Of a DNA stretch of 64,000 nt, positions 21,395 to 34,026 are shown piece after piece. Source of the stretch: Druceiella hillmani (taxonomy: Eukaryota; Arthropoda; Insecta; Lepidoptera; Hepialidae); the NCBI GenBank assembly GCA_039881145.1, contig JAYKKI010000139.1:1674001-1738000 (forward strand), written 5' to 3'. The notes beneath the pieces were generated by a model that was not told the origin of the DNA, did no database searches, and saw only the letters and a program-made list of their open reading frames with translations. Within the stretch, counting starts at the first letter, position 1. Each line of letters starts with the position of its first letter. The translations under genes and the position numbers were made by a program.

Positions 21395-22470
21395 GATATA
21401 AAACATGGTGCGTATTTCAAAAACTTAATATTTAAGATAATCGCTGTAGCTTCACTTCAAACTCTGAGTCAGATTTTACCAACGGTGTTTATGTTTTTGG
21501 CTCAGTAGTTTCGAAAATAAGGGGGAGAGCGAATAATGCTTTTTTCCAATTTTTAAATACCTTTGTAATGAGCAATATAAAATATTTAAAAAAAAATATT
21601 TCTCGTAATGAGTCCCTTGAAACTATATCTTTCATGGTATATAAAATTTAAAAAAAAATTTTAATCGTCATATACCTCTTTTTCTATTCATATATGAATA
21701 TCTTTAGAACGCTATCTAGTAAAAAACGTGTGAGTTAATAATGCGTAGTACTATGCTAAATTTCAAGCTTATACGTCACACGATTTCTGAAAAAATTGAC
21801 CGTGAATACTAAAAAACATAAATATGTTGCTTACTTGCTTTTGATAGGCGTAAAAACATAAAGCATATTTCAAAAAGTATGACATCTAGGATCATATTTG
21901 TCATTGTTTTTCTGTAAGCTTTTTGTATGATTTCGGAAACTATATTTTTTTCTAATTTTACGTTGAGTACTTTCGAATATAAAAGGGAGTGCACATATTT
22001 TTTGCATATTTTTCAGTACATCTTTAATTATATTCCCACACCGTATAGAGAAATGAAAATTATTTTTCGTTTACTTAATATCTATTCATAAATTAAAGAG
22101 AGGGCCTCTTTAATTTCTGAATAGATATTTTTTCAGTTTTAGCTATTGGTATATATGTGGACAGCTACGTTTTATGATTACGCCAAATTTCAAATTTATA
22201 CGTCAAGTAGTTTCTGGGAAAAATGGTTGTGACGGACGAAGAAGTGAATAGAAATATGCGTGATCATACAAGGATTTTGATTTTCCTTTTAAGATACGGA
22301 AACTTAAAAAATCATAAAATTTAGGATCATCACTGTAGTTTTTTGGTAAACTTTAGTTTAATTTCGAAGGACGTTTTTTTTAATTTAATTTTGACTTTAT
22401 CAGTTTCAAAGATGCAGGAAGACAACATGTCCCATATTTTTGTGTATATCTGTAACAATATTTCTATTAG
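21395..22470 (+). repeat. Three-unit tandem array, period about 430-450 bp, of a dispersed repeat
   Basis: A phrase built around a word for 'ATTTCAAAAA...GATCAT...GT(A/C)(A/T)T(T/G)' recurs near 21404, 21858 and 22300. The companion phrase AAATTTCAAGCTTATACGTCA / AAATTTCAAATTTATACGTCA, with TTTCTG after it, recurs near 21757 and 22181. The last unit also holds TTGTGACGGACG and a TTTTCCTTTTAAGATACGGAAAC tail. These are the marks of the same family as 38130-38330 and 45590-46110. Units are diverged, so the array is old. The 61-codon minus frame at 21809-21994 is a shadow of the repeat. Confidence 0.55.
22077..22129. repeat. 24-bp near-perfect hairpin
   Basis: Left arm 22077-22100 and right arm 22106-22129 are reverse complements with one mismatch, separated by AGGGC. 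Core words are ATCTATTCA and AATTAAAGAG. The hairpin sits inside the tandem array but is not seen in the other units, so it arose later. Confidence 0.85.
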
Positions 22471-23096
22471 TATTTTCTAATAAATTCTGCCAAAAATAGT
22501 TTTGAAGAACTCGCAACTTGCTCTTTCAATTGATATCCATACTAAATATTAATTAAAAAATAAAATATTTTGTTTGCCTAAATTCTGATTTTTAACTTCC
22601 TTTCAAATTTATAGATACAAAGATTTCATAGAAAATATTGGGAACTGATAAAAAAATTTAAATAAATTTATTTAGTTTATTTCATATATTTCTATTCATC
22701 AGGTACGAATATGTAAGAAGAAAATAAAAAAAAATTGTTCAAAAATTAGCTCATGATAAACCAGTTAGCTGACGTCAAGTAAAAAAAAATTGTTTAAAAT
22801 TTAATCTCCGATAGTTATTTATGAAAAAAAATTAACATGAAAATGATAAGTCGACAAATAACATTTCGAGTGAAATAATAAGATAATAGGATACAAGTAT
22901 TATTTAATATTATTATCGTTAAAGAAAAAACAAGGAGTATTATAAGTGCCAAGATAGGTTTCAAACTACCTTCTACAGCAGGGATATTGAGTGTACCAAT
23001 CATATTTAGTTATTATAGTCTCATATGGTCACTAATTTCAAGTATCCGAACTTCAATTACTACGTAATCTTAAATAATGCTTTTCAGGTACGCACG
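22471..23096. other. Gene-free stretch
   Basis: Contains a small diverged duplication: AAAAAAAATTGTTCAAAAATTAGCTC-like (about 22726-22752) and AAAAAAAATTGTTTAAAATTTAATCTC-like (about 22782-22808), with GCTGACGTCAAG between. The 62-codon minus frame at 22815-23003 is hydrophobic but matches nothing I know. Confidence 0.5.
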
Positions 23097-23228
23097 AAAT
23101 TATATTTAATATTGTTATTTAGACATAAATGGATTTTTGAAAAATACCGGCACCAGAGACTGGTGTTTCTGGTGCCGGTATTTTTCAAAAATCCATTTAT
23201 GTCTAAATAACAATATTAAATATAATTT
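23097..23228. repeat. Perfect 61-bp inverted repeat with 10-bp spacer
   Basis: Positions 23097-23157 are the exact reverse complement of 23168-23228, with GACTGGTGTT between. The innermost part (ATACCGGCACCAGA) is GC-richer; the outer part is AT-rich. Perfect identity in a region of decayed repeats points to a very recent fold-back duplication, selection for pairing, or an assembly or amplification artefact. Transcribed RNA would be a long dsRNA hairpin, longer than usual microRNA precursors. The plus-strand frame 23025-23210 is incidental. Confidence 0.95.
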
Positions 23229-24367
23229 TTACCATAATTACCGTAGTGTAAGTCACTTCAACAACTTTTCTCTTTATTTTTAAGGAATTCCTTAAAAGCA
23301 ATTATGACCACAAACAATAAGCAAAAAAGTAGAAAAACATTTTTGATGTCAAACTTCGTATACAACGTCTAAGTACTTCTGCCAGGTTAAATTGTAATAC
23401 GCTTAAGAAAACAAATACCCAACGTATTCGAAAAGCGTCAATCGGTTGAATGCTAACCAGAATGTAAAAATTTATTCAATCGCTTATATGTCGAAGACTA
23501 GGGAGATCGCAACCGATTATCGTTCCCTTAGTCGTACATGAAGTTTTGTGTACGGCATAATACAAAAATTATAAGTTTTATATTAAGATTTTTTCAGTAA
23601 TTTGAATATTTGATAAAACCACACTAGTGAAAATAAAGTTTTGTCAAAATAACAGAGAAAAAAAAATAGTTTAGAAAACTAAGAAATATTTTAAATTATT
23701 AATTAAATGAACCGTTAAATAATTCCCATTTATCCCGCGACTTATTTGAATGAGTTTCATAATTGTTTATTTTAATTGTATAAATTAACACATATCTATT
23801 CCTTGTCCTGATAACGAACTAAAATATCAATAAAACTCAAAATGGTTTTTTTTAAAGTTAGGATATATCTGTCGACAATTTATTTAAATAATATAATTCT
23901 AAATTAAGCCGTACAGACTATAATTATTCAGTCTTAAATAAGACATTTGAGATATCAATCACAGTCGAGATGCATATCCTTATCTCGAGTAAGATACTGC
24001 GGTAACGAGACTGGTTGCAGCACAGATTTATGGCTGATGACGTTTTACAACTTTTTCCAAAAGACATGCGAAGATATTAACATATATCTCGAGTGAAAAA
24101 AAAATTTTACTGCACACTTGATACTCTTTTAACTCCACATTCGTTTTTTTATTGAAGAGTCGATTAACTACAGGCATGAAGATAAAGAAACTGCGAGCTT
24201 CAGAGATTTCAATTCTCAATAAAAGCTCTTTTGAAAAATGTTTCACTCAGAGCGGCGTACGGTGTATAAATATTAATTTTCGTCGAAATAAAAAAAAATA
24301 ATTATAAAGAATACTTTATTTCTTTTGCCGTTATCATTTGGTTTTACTGGTTCTTATATACATACCG

Positions 24368-24370
<3 letters not shown>
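23229..24370. other. Gene-free stretch
   Basis: Nothing supported. The 72-codon minus frame at 24028-24246 is slightly less biased in composition than most but has no domain I recognise. Confidence 0.5.
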
Positions 24371-24459
<89 letters not shown>

Positions 24460-24476
24460 TATATATATATATATAT
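24371..24476. repeat. (TA)n microsatellite
   Basis: About 50 TA units with one ACACA interruption near 24451. Confidence 0.98.
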
Positions 24477-27184
24477 CAGAATCAACCCGTCGATTTTGAT
24501 CTCGTTTGATTTACGTCAACGAGTCTTATTTGTTTAAAGCCATAGATTTTTTAGCACAATAATTTTATTTCAGTCAAATATTTAGATTTTTGCAGAAATT
24601 ACTAGAATATAACGTAAAAGTGCTTTCTCTATATGAGGATATAATTTGCATTTTCGTACTTTTTATACAATATTACGATAAAGATAATCCAATTAAGTTC
24701 TAAGTTATGTTCCTGAAACTGTGTAGTATCCGAGCTATATGGTGTTTAAATCCAAATGTGCGACAGGTTCGTTTGAAGTAATTTCTCGAAATTCAATAAC
24801 TCGACTAAAATAGCCTTAGGACCCCAGCTTGATTTCTACTTAAAGAGGAAATATGAAAATATTGATCTGTACATTTATGTTATGCGGTTAAATGAGATGG
24901 CATTGTATTTCACTGTTATTCAATGAACAATATTGTATCAAAAAGTGTTGAAACCTCCGCCAAAAGCAGGCGATAAGATGGTTTTTTTCATGCGTTATTA
25001 TATTAGAATCTGTGGATAATTCAGTTTGATGCTGTAATAAGTGACTAACTTCACCAATTACAACATGATAGTATTTTTTGTTCGGAAACATATAATTATT
25101 AAATCGTTGATACAATAATAGTAAAAATAATTAACGTGAGCAAAAGTTTAAATGTTGGAAAATTTAAAGTAAAATTTTCTTCAATCTATTTATATTTCTA
25201 AATTGCAGAAACCAATACAAGTTTTTTAGAATGTACGTCTGTTACGAATCGAAGCAAATAGCTACTGGACTGACTTCAACGAAGGCTTTTGTCAAAATGG
25301 TGAAAATGTCTTCAAATCGATGAGGAGAAGTGACAAAATTTTTAACGTTCACTTATAAACTTTTTAATGAATCAAACAATTTGAATAACAAAGGAAAATT
25401 TAATAAAAATTTTATTTCAAAATTTAAAAAAGTATATAACAACTTTGTAGTTAATAATTTTTTAGGAACGATTGAAATAAATATTTAATACCCATCATTT
25501 TCTTTAGTGTTTAGTCATTGCTTAAACAAATAAAAAAATAAGTATTAACAGGCATTGACATATTTTTCTAGTTATTTTGTGGTCTCCCCAAACTTCACAA
25601 CCCTGTCGGGTCTGCGAGAGTCATAGATTAATAAAATTGATTGCTATTGATTGTTTCACTTTTCTAGACCAAATGTTTTTATAGAATTAGCATTTAGAGT
25701 TATTGTTAAAAAATATCCGGTTTTTTTATAAAAAAACGCATTTCTCATTTTCCTTAGTGACATTTAAATAAAACGTTTAGGGAGAATTCTTTTTTTATTT
25801 TATCCATATAAGTGTGCATTTTTTATTCATATAACACCTAGGTTCAGTAGTATGTCGATAACAACCGGTCTCTTTTATGCGAGTTAAAACGTAGGAATAG
25901 GCTATTATTTAATATAACTTAACCTTTTCAATAGATGTTTCATATGAGATTGTGAAATCAGCCCGAATGAATTAACAGAAAAAGATTGTCCAAAAGCTTA
26001 GTTTTGCATTAATTTGTGCCTTGACAGGAAAAATGAGAAGTGCGACCTTTAATATTCCATTCAGTCAGAAATTGGGTTTTGGCAAATAAAGAACAAAGAA
26101 AATAATTAAATTGTTCAATAAGAATTTAGAATGCTCTTCTTTCGTAGATTCAGTTAAAGATGAAAGCAAACAAGGATCTATATATTTTCCCTCAAACCAT
26201 TTGTGTAAAAATCAAGTTAAGGAATCAGAGACATTGGCCTATCTCCATGAAATATTGACATTATATAAAAGGTTCTTTTAAGTTAGAGGCGAGGTATAAA
26301 TTTAAATATTTACTTGGAACTCCTGCTAATTGCTGTTAATGTTTATTCTGAATAATTTAGTAAAGTCGTTGGTAAACTGCATAAAATCAGAGAAAAATAT
26401 ATAAAATAACTTTACATAACAATACTCGACTCCGCACAGTAAAAAGACGCGTAACAAAATATTTTTACTTATATAAACTGTGTTTTTTCAATCACATTAC
26501 TGGACCTTTCGCCCTAAGGTTATCATACATTTTGCCTTTTGTTTAATCATAAACGCGATAAAAATTTACGGAGTCACTTAAGAGTGAACTTACCAAATTT
26601 TCTAGTAAAAATTTCTAGGGAAAATTTGTATATCTTCATACATCCCAGCGACAATTGATAGATAAAAACGGTCCTCATATAATTGACGATTGATCTTATT
26701 AACCATAATAAATTTTACTTTGTGAACCGAAGTGGCTGGATTACTAGTTACCAACCTAATATTATAAAATGTTAAAGTTTGTAATTTTGCTACTTTGTGC
26801 ATGTTTTTACACAGATTTATGTTTTTTACACAGGTTTAAAAAATTTATTCAGATTAAACCGAATTCATTTACTTAGCTAACCTCATTTGTTTTGCGAGGA
26901 AACCAGGATCCACGCGATTTAACAAAGTGCCTTAAAATTACATAACAGTGAATATTTTTTCTCGGGAAATGCAAACCTCATTAATCTTTAGAGCCGAAAG
27001 TTTATTTTTGTATGAAAATACATACTTTAAAGATAATAAAATATATCATATATCATTACGCTACTATTCATGGGAACAAGAGAGTGATATTAAGTAGTGT
27101 AAGGCAGAGAGATAGAGAGAGAGACAGAGAGACCGGCTTATCCTTTAACTGATTATGTCGAGTGTTCCAGCTGATATTCATCCG
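24477..27184. other. Gene-free stretch
   Basis: No gene recognised. At 25230-25290 the phrase GTCTGTTACGAATCGAAGC, then CTACTGGACTGACTTCAACG, resembles wording common in insect retroposon-associated repeats ('CTGTTACG...ACTGGACCGATTT'). It is suggestive, not conclusive. Open frames 24888-25115 and 26602-26802 (minus) show no known motif. Confidence 0.5.
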
Positions 27185-27310
27185 ACTTCGATGACGAACA
27201 TCCTTTGGCGAAATAACCGGAGATATACAAAGACCGCGGGACCAAAGCAGAACTATTAAAATGATTCTACGCGGGCGAAACCGCGTGGCGTAGCTTGTTT
27301 TGTGTATTAT
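27185..27310 (-). repeat. Possible LINE/SINE 3-prime tail fragment
   Basis: A GC-rich block ends in TACGCGGGCGAAACCGCG, then TGGCGTAGCTTGTTT. It resembles the ACGCGGGCGAAGCCGCGGGC...AGCTAGT ending found on many insect RTE-like LINE and SINE copies. On that comparison the element end is on the right as written, so the fragment may read on the plus strand; the strand call is uncertain. A GAGAGA-rich tract (27106-27131) lies just upstream. The 94-codon minus frame 27068-27352 is not a gene. Confidence 0.4.
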
Positions 27311-30300
27311 GCTGAGTCTATCAAATATTTGTATAAAAATATACAGAATCAATATTTTGGAAAATTTGGTAAAAATTGTTAGACCCGTTGTTAAGAAAAT
27401 AAAATGTTTCCCTGCGTAATTGAATCTTTTATTAAGAAAACAGAATTTCGAAATTTTCTATCCAATTGAAGTATTCTAAATGTTGGGATGAGGAAAATAA
27501 TGAAAATAAATATAAAAAAAATTTATGTTTCAAACAAGCTCCGTTTGTCAAGGTGTTAAGTCAATATGGATACACGTACAAGTGATACCTCGCACCAATA
27601 TATACGGGCACATATACTGATCGACCGGTTTCAGTCCCCAATCAATCAGAAAAACATCTCCCAGGAAATTCTTAAAAAAACCATTCGGCCCCTTCGAACT
27701 TCGAAGAAAGTTCTTTGAAAATTTAAACGAGGTTTCCGGTTGTTCACTTCGGTTTATACTTTCAATGGATATTGATTAACGAACGTCTGCTGATAAGTAG
27801 ATATTGTGTATAAAAGTTATCTACTTCTAATCCGCCGTTTGTTGTCTTGTACAATTTTAGGTTATTTGGGCGTTTAACCATTCGATTAATTATCAAAATA
27901 TTAATATCAGTAAGTATACGCTGTTAAAAAATAGTTAAAATATTAAAAGTTTAATATTTATTAGCAAATATTTTCAGCAGCTCGTAACTCTGATTGTATC
28001 TTTTCTTTAAAATGAAAAGGAAGGTACTAGAATCCTAAAACGTTTCCTTTTACGCAAAAGAATATTTTTGAAATATGTACTCCACAAGTTTATAAGTGAA
28101 AAAAAATATTCGTGTCTTTTTATATAATTCCGTAGTCAACTTAAATACTTAGTTATAACTAAGTATTTAAGTTCTTATGTTGTGCAACAAGTTCTTATAT
28201 TGTGTGGTGGTTGAATTAGGATTAGAATTAGGATTGTGGTAACCAGAGTACACCACCGCTTATTGAGATTCATTTTCTGTATATGTATGACCAATTAAAC
28301 TTGCAGTTGCGATCAATATTAACTAGTGTACAGTGTCATAAATGTAAAATTTTATCTTTCTTTTTACTTCAGATAATACCATGATATTTTCTTTGCTTAC
28401 TGGAACACTTTTGATTGCTTTCCCTATAATCTTCTACAGACATTTTCAAAAAAATATTTTGACATAAAATTTTCACCATACTACAAGCAAGTATAAACTC
28501 AAAAGTGTTCTATCAAACTCGAACTACACGCTGAAATATTTATTGAAAATTGTTAAAGAATAATAATAATTAAATAGCTTGTTTACTTCCCATGTGAACT
28601 TGAAAAAAAAACGAAATTTTCCTTCCGAAAATAAAAACGATAGACCACTTATGAATTTCCCCCGGTGTCTGTCTGATCGTAAGTTACTATTTTTATTTTA
28701 AAGGCTATTTGATGTAAAAAATTTAAATCTTGATATATTGGTGGAACTAGTTGCTCACTTCTAGACGTTACAAATAAATTTAACGTGCTGAAGAGAAACA
28801 AATCTGGAGATGGGTTCGATTACTAGTCTTTCTCAGTCAACAGCGAGTTTTGACACGTTTAAATAATATAATTTTATATAAAGATAAAATGCATTTCCAT
28901 ATTTGATTAAATTAAAAAGGAGAGAATAGAGGAAAGAAAAAAATAGAAAAAATAAGACGACAACTCTATAACTACGCGTCTAATATCGCAAATAAATTTT
29001 AACCATGATGACCAATACGATTCCTTCTTGTGTGTAATATGTAATCTCCAATAAGCCTCCATGGCATCGTGGAATAAGTGATCTTTTGGCAATATGATCA
29101 GTCAAATGTACAATAGTATTTAGTTCTGTACTCAGAGTGTGGTCGCACCATACCCTGAGTATCTTTAATATGTATAAATATCGATTCAGGAGTCGACTGT
29201 TATGTAAAATTAACTAAATACATTAAATGTGTTCCAAAATGTGAAAATTTAAGTGCTTTTATGAACTGAACTATTTTTGGAGAATTATTTGCATTGGCAT
29301 CAAGAATTATTATTTTTGGCATAAATAAACTGGTTATCTGGCAGTGTTTGGACTGAGTTATATGGAATATTCAAAGGCCGATAAGGTATTTTGAACTAAA
29401 ATAAATTTTAAGCGGGAAGAGCAATAAGGAACGGGCGGTAGAATCACACGAGCTGCTGATTATTAATAACAAATTTTTAGCTTACTGCGACGTGGTAACT
29501 TGGCAAGTTTTATAACTTAAATTATTCATGTGCGTAAGTCGAGGTTCAAATAAGTTATATTATATAAGTTTATTTATATAGTTATAAGTTTATTTAAAAA
29601 CCTTATTTTTTTTTGTATATATAGTTATAAGTTTATTTCATTTAAAGTTTAGGAACGAGATTCAAAGACGCAGAATCAGTTACGAATAGTCGTCATTAGG
29701 ATCGTATTTCTACAGTATTCTCTGAGCATGATGTGTAAGAAATGAGTTCTTTCCTGTAGGTAAATCCACAAATGTTACTACGAGTAAGTTTTTCAATGTT
29801 AAGAATCTCTATCTCATTATTATATAAATTATTGAAAAAATATAAATTAAAGCAAAAAAATGAAAATTATTTCAGACAAAATTTAACTAATGCATTAAAT
29901 ATAAATGCATTTGAAATGATGAAAAATATGATGAAATGGTGTTAGCGATTTTCTACAGAAACCTCACTAAGAAAACATTTTTGAGTTACGCAAGGAAGTA
30001 AAATTTTTGTCAGTAGGTTTCTCTTATGACGAAAATGTAACTATTTTATTTGCCATTTCTGAAAGAAGCATTTTTGACCCTTATTTTTTTTACCGGAGGC
30101 TTATCATCATAATATCGGAAGGTTGCTATAAAATTATTAACTTTCTCTTAGAGAAAACCAACTCGGTCTTCAGCATAAACCATTTTCAGCAAGATGGCAT
30201 TACTGCACACCTTGATTAAATACAGATATTACGGTTAGACGGTTTTAGTAACTTTTAATAAAAAAATTACTTTTTAATCCGCAGAAAAAATTAGACAATT

Positions 30301-30419
30301 AGAACTTTCATCTTCAAAGTAGGAAAAAGTAATTTCGTTATCGAGAAATATCTCTCTTGATATAATTTATTACTATGTTCGTGGACGAAGTATCCAACAA
30401 AGAACTCAGAACCAAAAAT
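27311..30419. other. Gene-free stretch with small repeats
   Basis: No gene supported. A GC-elevated patch at 27590-27760 contains AGAAAGTTCT, a heat-shock-element-like dyad, but without a promoter context. A palindrome at 28139-28172 and a short repeat of ATAGTTATAAGTTTATTT (29576-29595 and 29619-29638) are the clearest structures. The 70-codon frame at 30007-30219 (+) has no recognised motif. Confidence 0.5.
28139..28172. repeat. Perfect 34-bp palindrome
   Basis: ACTTAAATACTTAGTTA is followed immediately by its reverse complement, with no spacer. The downstream words AAGTTCTTATNTTGTG repeat twice (28170-28204). Possible cruciform site; no function assigned. Confidence 0.9.
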
Positions 30420-30600
30420 TTCCTAGCTACACCCATAAAGCACCGAGTACTAGAAATTTTCTGTCGGGATATTTTAAGTTTTGTATAACAAACGATTTCT
30501 GAGAAACCACTTGATATAAAAACTCTTGGCATTCACTTGAGTGATCTCATAAGGGTTCCCTTTTTTGGGGGTAAAAGATGAAATTAGTAATATTTTAAAA
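30420..30600 (+). repeat. Dispersed repeat copy (ATAAGGGTTCC family)
   Basis: Contains ACGATTTCTGAGAAACCA, then about 40 bases later GAGTGATCTCATAAGGGTTCCC and a T/G-rich tail. This order matches copies at 38130 and 45590. The GGACAGACGGAC block present in those is missing or replaced here. Confidence 0.6.
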
Positions 30601-32895
30601 GTTATTTTAAACTACGAATCATCTGTGCATTCTTTTTTGTCTATCTATTTTGTAGAAACCATTTTGAGAAAATTGAAATAGCGAAGTCCCTTAAGGAACC
30701 TGATCTAACTTTTTCTAGATTTTATCTCGAGAAGACAAAAATTCTTTAGGATCTCCGCGTTATAGTGAAATTTAACTAAAGCTTCAACTCAATCATAATT
30801 TATTAACATATATTACAAAAAGATGAGATCCTCAGTTCGACAGGTATGTACTTTTTTGTAGATTCAGCTTGCTAAACATTTCTTGACAAAGTTTTTGTCA
30901 GAAGTTGTAGCCAGGGTCCAACGATTGAACTTAAAGGGGCAGATAGATGATACCTTATAGATCTCAGTGATCAGGAGTACTTTAATCATATATGGTGACA
31001 GAAAATTCCAATTATGAAGAATATTTTAGTCGAATTGATTATTGTTTACATTACTACATTTTTCGTTCTATTTTAAAATATTAACCGCTTCAGGTTTAAA
31101 TGAAATAAAAGCAACTTAAATTCACCTATCAATAAATACGACTACAGAAGTGTGCAATGAGTTACAATCTGCTTTAATCACGTCACGTGATTGAAATTAC
31201 TTACACCACTATTTATAACAAGACCTCACTCGTATTTTGTTTCCAGAAATGAAATATGTAACTAAATAACGTAAATCGTAACAAATAACGTGAGCTAACA
31301 AAAAATATTCATAAGCTGGTAATAGGAAATATCGTTAAAGTTACTTTCATCATTTGTAACTACCGCTGTTACCAAATGCAAAGCATTTTAAATAAATACT
31401 TTAACTTATAGATATTAAAGATTTATTCAACTACCGTTTTCCATTGTGATAAGGATCAAAGAACAGCAGCAAGTTTACAAAAAATTTGTTTTCGGAAAAC
31501 CTAAATCTAAAATGTAGTTTAAATTGAAAGATCTTTAACTATTATTAAGTTTTACTAATACCCGAAAAAGAAGTCTTTCTATTTCTTTAAACAAAATTTG
31601 CACTTATTATTTGTTTTAAATAGTGGTTTTAATGAAAGGCATAATATTCCGGTGAGAGATGATCTCACAATTAATAATAAGACATACTTGTGGACTGAAT
31701 TAGATGATGCTGTAATTAGAGGGGGGGGGGGCGAAAGAAGAAAAATTTTGGTTGGGTAAGACAGATGTATGCTTTAGTATCGCTTAGTATTTTGAATGAT
31801 TGTACCATTCACCAAACAAGTCTAGCATATGCCAGCTGCTTATAAAAGCATTCCAAAACAATAAAATTGTAACGCTCTTTATCACAACACCGATACACAA
31901 GATTGTAATATAACTATTTAAGAACTCCCACGCCAATGTAATGACAAACATTAAAGATACTGTACGACGAGCATAAAATATTATATTTAGCGTAATTTAA
32001 AACTGGAAATTTAGTATTTTAACTAAAATTTATTTCTAGCCGTATGCTCCTGCCCCACATATTGCAAATTACTCCAAAACTGGGTAAATAAAAATACATG
32101 TGGAAAAATATTTTCTTTGTCAGACCGTTAGATAAATTTAAAAAAAAAAATACAAATGTTCTAAAAATAAATTAGTATCAATTAGCACATCACCGCTGCA
32201 ACTACCCGACCTTTTTAGTATTAAGTTTCCTTGATTTGGTAGCAATAACTTTTCCCCTTTGAAAGTAGTTTTCTAAGCTTGCGGTAAAATATAACAAATA
32301 AGTTAATAAATGATTTTGTATAAATAAAAAGACATGATCATATATTCAATCTATGCAAAGTGGTCAAGTCCAATAAAAAAAGTTAATAAGCAGTCAGTAT
32401 AAATTAAGGTTTTATGGAAAAGAAAATTGAAATAAAATTAATATGGAAAAATTATAGAAAATAAATAAATATAAAACACATTGAATGTTTGAAAAACAGT
32501 CCAAAAAGAAAAAAAAAATTCCAAAACAAGTTAGACGTGTGAGGAAAAATCACGCCTATTTTTAATACTACGTTGATAATATTACCATTTCGTACATATC
32601 ATTTTATGTTTAGTATTGGACATATTGACCATATTTCAAATATGAAAAAACATATCTTTTCATTTCCCTACAAAATTAATTATTTCAGTTTAGTGAGTAG
32701 TATTCTAATGTACTACTGTCTAATTAGTATTTTAATGTACATTCTCATTACTTATTAAATATCCTTCATAGCATTTCATTGTTTTTATACGAAAAGTTGT
32801 TGTTTAAGAGTATTTATTATACAAATTACGAGGCTTGCAAAATGATGAAATCGGCATGTTCTGTAAACTTTTGAATATCCAAACAAATTAAAGTT
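30601..32895. other. Gene-free stretch
   Basis: No gene recognised; the only oddity is the G-run at 31721-31731. The 61-codon frame at 32573-32758 (+) is hydrophobic and unassigned. Confidence 0.5.
31721..31731. repeat. Homopolymer G run (11 G)
   Basis: Eleven consecutive G after TTAGA, highly unusual in this AT-rich sequence. It could be a genuine mononucleotide microsatellite or a sequencing artefact. Confidence 0.9.
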
Positions 32896-32997
32896 ATTGT
32901 ACACCTGAAAACGTTGTCAGACAATGAAATTAGGTTATCGTAAAGAATTTAAATAAAATGGAAATAACACTACATCCCGTAATTTCATTTAGTTGTG
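32896..32997 (+). mobile_element. Degenerate PLE terminal repeat, copy D
   Basis: Aligns with the terminal repeat at 14880-14980: ACACCTGAAAACGTTGT, ACAATGAAATTAGGTTATCG, then TACATCCCGTAATTTCATTT. The hammerhead core reads CTGAAAA rather than CTGAAGA and the cleavage region is altered, so it is certainly inactive. It is the oldest copy of the family in the window. Confidence 0.7.
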
Positions 32998-33822
32998 AAA
33001 TGAAAGTTATAAAAAAAGAATTGACTATCAAAAACAATTTTGATGATTACTGCGACTAGCAGTAAACTTTATGAATATATCTAACATAGTTGATTGACCA
33101 ATGAAATCAACGAAAATTAGTATGGGTTAGTCTCGCATTCGCGTGATATGCAATGAAAATAGATTCATTTCGGTAATAATTGGAAAGCGCTTTTCATAAT
33201 TTATTTCATCGCTGCTTTTCTTTCTAAATGACTCCGCAATAATGACTGACATGTATTTGGGATTCATGTATATGACGGCTAAACGGCTTAATCGAGTAAG
33301 ATGTCGTTAAGTGACATTCACACCTTATAAAAATGTGTAATATGTACATTTTTGATTAAAATAAAATGTTATAATTAATAAGTACAGTAACAAAAATAGT
33401 GCCCCTTTAAGTATTTGATTGGTTGTTTGGACACTCAATGCGATCTTAAATCTTCTAACGTGTGTTCTCGTCAATGTTACGTTCTTTTTGTAAGTAAAAT
33501 TATTGAATTTATAATTTTTGATAAAATATACAATACGACTTTCGTGTTACAATTAGCATTTAGATATACATTGTTTATTTGTTGAATTAGTATAAAAATA
33601 ATTGAAGTGCGGGTTAGAATGCAAATAAAGTAGATGGGCAAAAGTTGTTTTTTCTCTTGATATTGGTGATGCAATTTTATCGAAATAATTGAAAGATTTG
33701 ATGAATACTAATACTGATTAAATCCTTATACCTAACTTTTTTATGTTCTTCAAATACATTTTAAATATAGGTTTTTAGTCTAAAAACAACTAATAACACA
33801 TTTTCGTAATAAAAAGATTCAT
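32998..33822. other. Gene-free stretch
   Basis: No gene supported. The patch at 33190-33320 is a little GC-richer (AAAGCGCTTTT, TGACTCCGCAATAATGACTGAC) and could hold transcription-factor sites, but this is only an impression. Confidence 0.45.
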
Positions 33823-34026
33823 TTAGTCAAAGAGCCAAATTTCGAAGCGTGCACTGCTAGCCAATGAGAAGTTGCCAAGACCATCTGCATTCTCCATTGT
33901 AAGATTATTCCAGTTATTAGATATGACAAAAATACTCATTGAAATACGTCGAACGAGTCCAAACTCGATCGGTTTAGTGTCAACTGTTGAAGAGTTCCTA
34001 TGACCACCTCCCTCTTCTATTCCCAT
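33823..34026 (-). other. Coding-like segment, unassigned (possible exon or gene relic)
   Basis: A 67-codon open frame on the minus strand with GC content clearly above its flanks and a balanced amino-acid composition. Words include KPIEFGLVRRISMS, NNWNNLTMENADGLGNFSLA and SARFEIWLFD. Most chance frames here are Ile/Lys/Asn/Tyr-rich; this one is not. The plus strand is also open over most of the same span, which weakens the case and makes the coding strand uncertain. I do not recognise the protein. Alternatives are a retrocopied gene fragment, an internal exon, or a piece of an unidentified transposon. No convincing start context or splice sites were established. Confidence 0.25.

Noticed and set aside
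27670..27720. Heat-shock-element-like cluster around AGAAAGTTCT
   Set aside because: Only one dyad has the correct spacing; the neighbouring GAA and TTC words are out of phase and no gene follows.
28800..28835. GGTTCGATTACTAG as a tRNA B-box or SINE promoter
   Set aside because: No A-box at suitable spacing and no cloverleaf arms could be drawn.
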